From assembly GCA_944989445.1 (NCBI GenBank), contig CALYLW010000014.1:2268978-2332977 (forward strand): a DNA stretch of 64,000 bases, in the 5' to 3' direction. Origin of the DNA: Ampullaceana balthica (taxonomy: Eukaryota > Mollusca > Gastropoda > Lymnaeidae). The position numbers were made by a program, and so were the translations under genes. Positions 9,685-21,600 of this stretch are shown here, one piece after another. How positions within the stretch are numbered: position 1 is the stretch's first letter; each line of letters opens with the position of its first letter. The notes under the pieces are model-generated. The model was given only the letters and a program-made list of their open reading frames with translations, was not told where the DNA came from and searched no databases.

Positions 9685-12600
9685 ATGTCAAACAAAACAA
9701 AAAGACATAAAGGAATTTCCCAGGAATTAGCTCCTACAAATTCAGATAATCCAGAAACCCCACCACAATGGAGCGATCTGCCAGAAACTGTTGTCATTCA
9801 AATATTCCAGTGCCTCAGAGATGTTGACCGAGTCTCAATGGCCATGGTAAAATGTTTGTCTTGATATTTAAATAACAGCTATGCCCATGGTTATTAACAG
9901 TGGCGTCACATGGGTGTGTGAGGGGTGCGGACCACACTGGTTGACACCATCACAAAAGGGGGGGGGGTTACAAAAATGTAAATGGTTTTACGTTTCCGTT
10001 TTGGCACTGGGAGACTGGAAGAAGGCAGGTCTATGGGGTAAGTCGTGAAGAGGTGACACAATGAGCTATTACTCTTGGTGACACCAACCCTAGTGACGTC
10101 TCTGGTTAATGTATGTCCAATAGGACATAGTCTTTTTTAAAAAAGACTTTCAAAGTCTCACCCATTTGTCTTTTTTTTTCGTTAAAGGAAAATAACATCT
10201 GCCATCCTAAACAATTGCTTTTGTTTCTTTAACTTTGGACAGGTGACCAAACAATGGTATCAAGGTTTTTGTTGCCCACGTCTTTGGAGGACTAGGAAAT
10301 TTAAATTAATCGAAACAAAAGTATCAGAGAATACACTTTTAACTAACGGTAAAGTATTCAAACTTGATGACAATTTGACCCCAATATTTAAATTTTACCT
10401 ACATTCAGCCCGCACTACCATATTACAACCAATGCCTTAACCCCGCGATAATATGCTATGATGTTATAAACCATTCTTCTTATTAACAATCTTGTTACCT
10501 GGTATTGTAAAAATGACTAACTTGAGTTTATTTATGAAAAGGCAAATGTGGCATCAAGTACCTGCAAAGGTTAGGAAGTTATCTGAAAGATGTGGAAATC
10601 TACATTCATCGGTATACCAGCAATGAATTCAGCCATGAATTTAATAGTCTTTCAGAAGCTTTGGATAAGGCCTCACTTAAACGAATACAATTCGAAATTT
10701 GGAAGACATTGATCCCAAATGACGAGGAGCAAATTGTCAGAATTATTAAAAACCAAAAATCATTGGAGGTAAGAAATGCATGCGGAGCATAATTGATAAA
10801 TATCGTAAAGTTAGTTATCATTCACTTTGTCAGTTTGCAGTCGTCACTTTTGCTTGTCCACCTAAAGGCAGAATTATCTCTAGTATTAACAGAAAACAAT
10901 GCATTCTTTAGGGCTGATACTGATTTTTAAAAAAATTTGTTCGATTAATCGGAAAAAAGTCGATAAATTTCGATTAATTAAATAAAATTAAATAAAAAAT
11001 AGTAATAAACATATAATATAAATACGAGGGAAAAGTATGTAAGTACCAAAAATAAAAATTATTAATAAATTTGAAAAAAAGTATCAGAAATATTTTATTA
11101 AATTTTAATCAAATTTTAATCGAATACATGTTTAAGGATCAACCGATTAATTAATCGTTAATTTCCACAGACCCAATACTTTTATTATTTAAATAAGATT
11201 ATGATTATAGTATGAAGGTATGTGATTTTTGAACGCTCTGATCAAAATTTTATAAAGTGCATCTTGTATTAATTTGTTGAAATTTGTACTAAAATGTAAT
11301 TTTTCTTGCTTTTAGATTAGGGGCCATCCCTAAATGAAGTCAAGCACCTAAAAAAGGGGGTAAGGAAATTCGAAACCACACATTTGTATCCATGTGTGAC
11401 GATCGGGGTAGGGTTTAAGAACTGTGACGTCACATCAAAAAGGCGAAACTTTAAATAAAAGTTCCCCTTAAAGATTTGCTTTTTTTACAATTTATTTAAA
11501 GACGTTTAAATGGCTTCACGCGTGTAACGATGCTAGAGTGCAGCATTTTACTAAATGCATACTTAAATTACAATAAAGTGATTTAATATTTTAAAAAATG
11601 TAAAAAAACAAGTTTTTGATTATAAATCCTTTATGTACGAGAAGTAACTAAAAGAATGTTCATTAGAATACGCAGCGCAAGACCATCTAAAAATACAAAA
11701 TTGTAGATGTGTCGTAAAACATGTTTAATATAATGCGCACCGATCAGGAATATGTTTATAAAAAGTGTTGTCAATAAAATACGCACCTTATTGCGCGACA
11801 GAAAGGTTGTTCAATATAATGCGCACCCTTACACTCTATCTCAAAAAATAACATGTTACATAGGAATAAATAAAATAATCTAAAAATTCAATAATTTAAT
11901 TACCGTACATGCGATCGATCTGAAATTTTGATACATAGTTGTTATCATCGCCAAAAAACTGCCTGCTAATTTTCAGCTCGCTAACTTACGAGGAAGTGGG
12001 TTAAAAATCGATCCAAAGTTTTGGCAACCGACAAGCAATCAAGGGTTCAACCAGACACCATGAGTTAATATAAAGGTTTTAAAAAAGGCTCATTATCAAA
12101 AAGGAAATACGGCTTTTATGGAAAAAAAGGGGGGCGGGCGGTCTAACTTTTTGTGATGACGTGTGACGAGGGGGGGGGGACTATATTCAAAATCGTGTGA
12201 AGTCATTTATGTACAGCCCCCTTACGCTTATTTTCTTGGAACTTGGACGTAGTTAAAATATTTTTAATAATATTTTTAAAGGAATTCGATGCGTTTTGCG
12301 CTTTTGGCTTTGATCACCAAAGTACCCAAAGATTATTAAAATGCTTAGCCGAGAACTGTGCAAGAACCCTCAAGCATATTCATTTACCTTGCATGGAACA
12401 AGATGCGTCCTTACACATACGTGGATCCGTGATCACGGAGTTAAAGGTGACAGTAGAGTAGTCGTTTTTCCTGTTGTACATATTTTTAAAGGAATTGCAG
12501 ATAACAATAAGACAGACTTTTACGATAGCTGTTGAAAAATAGTAATTTTATCACAGTAAGACTAATTTAATTGTTAACTTTATCAAAAGACAAGCATTGT

Positions 12601-15557
12601 TTGCTTAATATAGATATGCATCATTAGCATTTTTTAAATTAAAAAATATGTCTTGTGTGTCAGGTGATATGGAAAAAAAGCAATCATAGAAAAAACATAT
12701 TCAGGGTGACACACAACATTGGAGATCTCAACAAAGAATTTAATTTTTATTTGTCACCCTGCAGTTACAAATAGTGAAATCTCGAATAGATACCCTTCAA
12801 ATCATCCTCTTTAATACTCTTCACAAAGGTTTTTGAAAGCCCTCAACATTTTTAGGAACCATAATGAGCTAAATCATTCACCTTGATATCATGAGATTTA
12901 GAATGTCGGCCATATCGAAGTGATTAAAGTGATTTGTTTTTACAATAAAATTTTTTCAGCGATTCACCAAAATCTCAACGCTGAGACTAGACATGACATT
13001 TCTTTCAGATGATTTGTTTACATTCTGGAGCCGGGAATGTCCATCTCTTAAATACATCGAGATGTGGGTTAGGCCTCAGAGTATGTTGATATTGTTTGTT
13101 TATTTATTTTTCATTTCTTTACATTTTTAGTGTGTCTCATGAAAGACTTTCATTTGAAAAGATTCTAAAATATTAATGTAATATTCAATGTTGTGGCATA
13201 CAACAAGGAAAGCCCTGAAATAGGAACCCCTAAGGTAAGGGAAAAGGTGGCCGCCCAAGACACACTTGGCGCCGATAATTGGATGCAGACATCAAGAGAA
13301 TAGGCCATGACTCGAAGATCCTGGAGAGGCTTGCCCAGGATAGGGATGTCTCTCGCAGGTGACCTATGCCCTTAGAGGAATCGCAGACAACGACGATGAT
13401 CAGTGGATGCCTCTCGTGGACGAGAAAGCTCAACAACAACAAGATCTTATGGCAACAATATTTAGGGTCTATTGACTAATGACATTTTCGTAATATAGAT
13501 TCTCATAGATTCCAGCTATCACCAAAGTCACAGTGCGCATGCTCTATGTTTCTGTCGGGCAGATAAACGATAACTAAAAGGAGAAAGGAAAAAAAACGTG
13601 AGACCAAGCTTTTTGTTATGTTTTACTCAAACAAAATTTCCAGAAACAGTGAGGCCAGGAGAACACATTGAAAAGTCCCATGATGTGAAACATTTTTCTA
13701 CTTGTATAATTGGAGATGTTCACCCAAGTCTCCGAAAGTACAGCGAGCAAGCGGCGCGCACATATCCAAACTGATAAATTAAAAAATCCAATGAATAAGT
13801 TTATCATGATTGATTCATTTAAGACACATTCAAAATTAAAACAAGCGAGAAGCAACAATAAACATTGAATAACCCAAGTACTTTGATTTATAAAATGTGC
13901 TACATTTTTTTTTATTGTAAAGTTAGATTGGTTAAACTGATTTCACAGTTCCAAATAGCGTATTGTTCTTTTATTTAAATAACATACATATAATGACCAA
14001 AGCAACTAAATCAACTAAAGCATAGAAACCTGTGAAATGAAACTATCCATTATATCTATTACTTGGCTGTTACGATATTTTAACCACTAGTGTTGTATAT
14101 AAAAAAGATTTCTTCCGTGCTTGAAAGCCATCTTATGTTTTGGGTGACACTGTTTGTATATTAAATACTTACTTTGGATGCCCACAGCATTTAAATTATT
14201 AATCAGTGATGTATTGTCACAACGCATACGCGCGTAAAATAATAGTGTCTAGACGTTTATGAATGAACATATTAGAATGACATTTTTTTTATTTCAGAAG
14301 TAAATTATTCAGGAAGTCTGGTAAGTAACAATGCCTGGAAGGCCTTGGTGAAGACCCACTCAAACCTATTAGTGGAAATCTACTGCAATCAAGACGAGAG
14401 AGAATCAAAGTTCAGTCTTGACATTTTGTTGCCAGCGGTGCCACTGTCGGCTTTCTTCTGGGACTCGTGTCTCCGCTTTAGAACTGAGCTGGAGGTAGGA
14501 TTAACCATCAAAACGAAATCCATGTTTTTGTATTACTTATCTTGTTGTTTGTTTACATAAGGAATGTAGTAAGTTTCCCTTTGGTGGATTAAGGGGGTTG
14601 CTGATAGGGCTAAAGCCAGGGGCCTCCAATGATTTAAGAGCCCCAAACTTATTATATTGTATAATAAAGGTGGCTGGAGAGGGCCCCGGGTAGAATTGCA
14701 GCCTGGGGAACCGTGCAATCTTAATCCACCCCTGGAGTAACCCTACGAGATAAAAAAATTCAAACGTGATTTAAAAAAAAAGTATTCCTTAAGTTTTGAA
14801 ACGAACTTTCAATGGAAGTATAACGTAGGGAGTTTTTAATTTAAAGAGAATATTTGTTCAGTTGATATGAAGGTACTACTAAAAAAAGTCTTTAAAAATA
14901 ATTATACATGTACCTTGCAAATTTTTGTATAATTTTATAAAATCTCCATTTATGTTTTTCTACTTATTTCGCGACTTTTCAACCCCATTTAAACAATACA
15001 TCATCATGGTAGCAGTGACATCAACGAAACACCAGCAAATCGTCTGTAGTTCTAAACACAAATAATTTTTTTAGATATAATTCTGTCTTTAACAACAAGA
15101 GCTGCCAACACAATTTTATTGGTGGAGATAATAAATATTTACTGATCAAATTTTCATAAGCCAGCTAAAAAAAATTGTCTTCTCTTTAGCTGAACAGCTT
15201 CCTTCACCGTATCGTCCAATACCATAATACACTGAGGTGGATCTATTTAGTATTTATTGTGAATTTTGAGGATCTGAATGAAGCTTCAGTGATGAATATA
15301 CTAGCCCAGTGCTTCAACCTGTAAGTTATTATTTTTTTAAATATTTTACAGACCCAATCCTTAACCCAAATAAAGTGGATAATAATAAATTATCGTTTTG
15401 TTTTCGCCAGCTGCAATCATAATCTTATTGTTCTTGATTAGAAAATTCTTTAGAAGATGTAAGAGCCAAGCGTAAGTGAATGATAGAAAAACTCATAATG
15501 CAATGAAAGTATAACCGAAGAGAGGTCAATAGTATCTTGCTAAATTTGCCAAGTAAT

Positions 15558-15642
<85 letters not shown>

Positions 15643-18600
15643 TATAATATATATATATATTATATATATATATATTTGTATGTATATATATATATATATA
15701 CTAGTGTATTACCCGTCAAAAATTACGGGAGTTTTCAAAATGGATATATTTCAGTTTTTGTAATTGTCCCTTTTGCCTGAAAGCCGCATAGTAAATAATC
15801 AGAAAATGTAGAGACCAAGAGAGAAAAATTAAATCTCTTTTCCATATTGAACAATTTTATGCGGACGTTTTTTTTGGGTTTAAAAAAAAATTATATTTAG
15901 AAATTTAATTTTCTATATTAATATATAACATTCGTTTTTCGGTTTATGAAATTTACAATTGGTTGTCGTTCGGTTGTCAAGTTTCGATGCGTTTTGAACT
16001 ACAACGCCATTATTTATTACTGCAAATGAAATTTGTCGACTTATGCTTCAGTTTAGCGTTTGGTTTTCTTTTATACACTTTGAGATTGCCTATTTGTATG
16101 TTTAAAAAAAATAACATATTTAAAAATGGGACTCCTCCCCACAATAGTTTTTTTTATTGTTATTTACATGTAATATTTTAATGCGTCTTAGACTAATTTT
16201 AACTAAAAATTCTTTGCTTTTAATATATAACTGGAAGGGGTGCTGACTTGACAATAATGAAAACGTTTATTAGAATTCCTAAAACGTGTATATTAAAGTT
16301 GATACTTTAATAATTTCTTTTATCCAGTGCTTAACTTTACTTCAAAGGTTTCATGCAAAATAAATAGTTCGTTGTTATTCATATTTGTAAATAGTTACAA
16401 TTTTTTATTTACATGTTTTTGATAATGTAAAGGTAATAATGTATGGACCAATGGGCGCATAAACTGACAAGTCATAATAGATCTTGAAAAGGTGCTGACT
16501 TGACAACAATAAAAACGTTTATGTGAATTATTAATACGTGTATATTAAATTGTAAATATGATTAACAGTTGATAAGTTAATCTTTTCTGTTATCCTGTGA
16601 CAAACTTTGCTTACTGCGTTTCATGCAAAATATATAGTTATTAATATGTGTAAAATTACAGTTTATTTTTACATGTTGTGATAATATTGTGGTAATAATG
16701 TATGGACAAATGGGCGAATAAACTGACACGGTGGTCGAGTGGCAGCGCACTGGACTGTCGTACCGATGGTCACGGGTTCGAATCCGTGTGACGGCAAGGG
16801 TTTGTTCCCGGGGCCTAGGGCGTCCCTGAGTCACCCCGCTCCGAATGGGTACCTAACACTACATGTAGTTAGGCGGCTGGGTAATGCGTGGAACCCACAA
16901 AGCCGTGGCCTGTGAACAACGCTGCATCACTTGCCAACAGATCATCTGTCATGGTCTGTGGACGCAACTATCTTCTGCATAGAAGGAGCGTCTGTATAGA
17001 TAAGATAAGATCATCGATGAAGCTTAAACGGCTTCAAATCACAGATATGCGTGATGTGAATCACATTACAGTCACATAATTTATTTTTAACGCACTGTGC
17101 TGTATTATTGGTGCACTCATAATTGGTGCGCACTATTCAATGCCGCAAGTTAACGTCCTGCTGACTCCTCAGGAATATTTGTTAATACGTCGAAATTCAA
17201 ACTTCTTTGTCGCAGTATCACTTTATGCTGTGTGTAATTCACTATGCATTTACTATTATCATGATTATATCATTATTATTCATGCAAACTTATATAACGC
17301 GAAGCCTAAGCTTAGAGGTTTTCTCATAACACATATATTTGTATATATAATCAAAATATATATTCTGCTATGTCCGTTCGTACGCTAGATTATAAACATG
17401 CGAAAAAGGTGTCTATAGTATGTGAAAATGTGCGTAGTTCAGCCCATTTTTGTGAATTCTGCAGCAAAGATCTGCAAGCAATTTGTGGAATCTGAAGTGA
17501 AGCAGACGAAGGATGCGGAGGTAAAATAACTTGCAGGCTATGTCATAAACAAGAAATCAGGAAGAAGAGGCCAGCAGCTCACAACAGTTTGCACGGTCAA
17601 ACTGCGAAGATGCTTAGAAATTCAGATAAAAAATTCCCACCAGTAAAAGTGGAGATAACGTCTGCGTTCGTATACCAGTTGTTGACAGAGGGCACGGAGA
17701 TACAAGAAGCGTTCTTGTTGTTGTCACGAACGTTGAACACGGCTTATACAAGCTAGGAAATGAGCATGATGTTCTCAAACAACTGTACTCCAGAAATTGT
17801 ACATGAGAAACTGCTCACACTAGAATCCGAGGGCTCAGAAGAAAAATCATTACGAACCGTCGCGTCTTCCAAATAAATGACCGGTGGCCAAGGCTACACT
17901 AGATGTATTTAAGTATTAAGTGCGCAGCAAATCGCTGTACATGTATGAAGAACAAACAATTGTGTAATTCAAGATGCAATAAAAAGTTCATCCTCTTGTA
18001 ATAAGTGATAGTACTTTTCGCGAAGTGGACGACTTCGGAGTTTGGCCGTAACATATATATATATGTATAAATTAGGGGTCTACCGATATGCCTTTTTGCC
18101 GATATTACCGATACCGATATTACCGATATTTTTTTTGCCGATATGAGTGCCGATATGAGTATTTGTTCGGACAAAAACCAGCGTAATATTTGATGACGTC
18201 ATTCTTAAATTTATCACTCGTAATTATTTATCTTTTATATTAGGGGACTACCGATATGCATTTTCGCCCATGTTACAGATATTTTTTTTTCCGATATGAA
18301 TATTTGTTAGGACAAAAACCAGCGGTAATATTTGATGACGTCATTCTTAAATTTATCACTCCTAATTATTTAACTTTTATATTAGGGGTCTACCGATAAG
18401 CATTTTTGCCGATATTACCGATAACTTTTTCCGACATGAGTGCCGATATGAGTATTTGTTAGGACAAAAATAACAGCGGTCATATTTGATGACGTCATTC
18501 TTAAATTTATCACGCGTAATTATTTATATTTTATAATTAAGGGGTCTACCGATATCCAGTTTTGCCGATATTACCGATTTTTTCCCCCAAAACGAAGTTT

Positions 18601-21600
18601 CTGATGTGTTTACAAGTTCCAGATCATGACCTACATAGGACTCATAACAAAACTAACCGTCCTTTATAAAAATGTACAAGCAAAATTAGGAAGTCCTTTT
18701 GAAACTTCAACCTTGACTCATAATTATTAATTCTAACCAATAGTTTAATGGCTTTTGCACACGGCCACCTTTATGAATGAAACAATGAGAAAAAAGCAAT
18801 AGTAATAGAATGAAAATGAGGTTGAAGGTTGAATGGTTGCCAATGACAACAAGTCTTCACACGGTACATTTTTTTATTCCATACGAAACGAAATGTTTTA
18901 GACATCTGCGATTCTGCGTGCATCTTTGCTATTAGAGCAATTACGTGAACATAATGTTTACATGTTATAAATTTATTAGAGCAATTACGGTATACTTGGA
19001 ATCGGCACTATTTACACAGTATTTTCTGAGCATACGAAAATCGGCCGATACCTAAACAATATCAACGCACATGGCACACTGTATCGTGGCTGCACATATT
19101 AATACTAGGACTCTTTTGACTATTTCAATACCGGTATCGGGGTCGATATATTAATTTGTCGAGATATTGTAAATCTAAAGATAGTTTTTTTGTTTCCGTT
19201 TTTTTTTGGGTCAAAATGTCACTTATTATGAAATATCGGTGACGTCAATATCGGGACCTTTACATGCTACCGATACCGACATTGCCGATATCCAGATATC
19301 GGTGCCGATATATCGGCCAGCCGATATATCGGCCAGCCGATATATCGGTAGACCCCTAGTATAAATATATATGTATAAATATATATTTTGAATTACATAA
19401 TTGTTTGTTCTCCATACATGTACAGCGATTTGTTGTGCCACTAACCAGGCAGTCTTCCACTACCACATCGGGCTTTTGCAAAGGATACTCAGCCACTTCG
19501 TGAATTATCTGGTCAAAGCCAGATATACAATTGTTAGATGTTAGTACTTCGGGCTTTGGCCAGACTAGGCGGCCAAAGCGTGAAATGGCCGGCCAATTCT
19601 CGAATTGGCCGAACTTCGGGCTCTGGCCGAAACATATATAAATAATTTGGGCAGACATATTTATTTAAGAAAAGGAACAATTGAAGACAAAATTCCTCTT
19701 TGTTCCTTTCTTTAAAAAAAATAAAAAAATTGTTCATTTAATTATTTGCTGAACATTCTACGGAGGTAAACTTTTCAAAATTTATGAAGAAGAAACGGTG
19801 ATGTGAAATGCTCTAATGCAATGGTACTCAACCTGTGGTCCTTGGTGGTCCACCAGCAAACGATGAAATTTTAATTTTTTTAAATTAAAAGCACAAAGAC
19901 GTTATTAATGTCACTTTTTGAAAATATTGATTAATTTTAATCACTTGGTGGTGCTAACATAGCACTGAAAATAATATGTTTCGATTCTATTTTTTCTTTT
20001 AGCTATACCGAAATCACATGATGTCAAACTAGATTCTATACGACTATAGTTGTTATATTGACATTCAGAAATAATTTTTTGAAACCATTGAGTAAATTAG
20101 TCTTAAATTAATATTACTATTATTAAATTAATAATATAATCCAATTGATTGTACGAATGCATATATATCTAATAAAGAAAATAACGCAACATAAGAACAA
20201 CAATGATGATTCATCAGACACATCCAGAGCCGTCTTTACACCATTTTGGGCCCCTGGGCAAGAAATAATGCGCCCCCCCCCCGCAGGAATAAAAATAAAT
20301 ATACATAATATATATATATATATAACTAAACATACTCCCATGGGGCCTCTATGCTCGTGGGCCCCCGGGCAAATGCCCAACGGGTGTATGCGTTAAGATG
20401 GCGCTGGACTCATCCTCACAATCTATGTGTGAATCTAATGCAGTTATGGAGTGAAAAACAATAATTTCCTTACGAAGGAATGATAAAGAATATTTGCGCT
20501 TTGGGCTTATAAGCCTCATAGTAAATGATCAACCCAGATCAGAGTGTGCAATAATGCTAAATAATTCATGCAAATGAATCGATGAAACCTGCTAAAGTCT
20601 GAAGACATCTCAAAAATAATCTTAATGCTTGCTTAGAGAAAACATTGGAATACTTTCTGCGCAAAAAAAATTCACTTGATAGTCAGAAAACCTGCATACG
20701 ACAAGCAACCAAAGTCAATGAAAATGCTAAAAGAGCATCACATCTTGTTGCTATACACGTTGCACAGGCCAACAATCCTTGTTATTTAAGGGGAAAGTGT
20801 TTAAAAGAATGTTTGAATTAAGTTGATACCGTGAGAGAGTTTGTTGGTGAATTAAAAAATTAAAGTTTATTGACCATTTGAATGAAAGCTCATGGGTTGC
20901 TGTTCTGGCCTACTTAGCTTTTTTTGGAGAGCTGAATAAACTTAACTATTTCTGCAAGGAAAGCAGACACATTAAATTAATCTCAGTGACAATGTGTCTG
21001 CTTTTACAACAAAAAAAAAGCTTGATCTTTGGAAAACTAAATTATTGAATTGTAATTTTGAAATGTTTGATCAATTGTACGAATTTACCAAGAAACCAGA
21101 AAATGCTGAAGAAAAATAAACATGTGTTGATAAATTTGATTTCTGACCATATTTAATCACCGCATTGTTGATTTTAAAGTTCACCGTTTTTCGTTGGTTT
21201 CCAGCCCGTTTCTTGCACACATTGACTCATTCAATTTCCCAACATCAAATTTAAGCCAATTCATTGATCTAACCAGCAATACTACTTTGAACATCTTGCA
21301 CCAGAAAGCTTTTAAAATAATTTACACTTTGCAACATCATATCTTTGTGAATGTGATTTTATGCATTGGTTACAATCATGACATAACATGGTTCCCGATT
21401 TGAAGTTCAGGAAGTACTACGATTGAGTCTTTCAAGTATTACATTTACACCTCATTTGGATATGCTGTGCTCAAATGTCCAATGCCAAAGCTGCAGTAAA
21501 TAAACTAATGTAGCAGTCGTACTAATAATAACTACTGCTTATGGCTTTATTTTTTTTATAGTAAGCAATAAGAATTAAATAATACTATAAGTTATAAGTA

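Noticed and set aside
16732..16810. Possible functional tRNA gene (good A and B boxes)
   Set aside because: It is the head of a repeated SINE: the same body and tail follow at 45,131 and 54,953, and the 3' half does not complete a tRNA acceptor stem.
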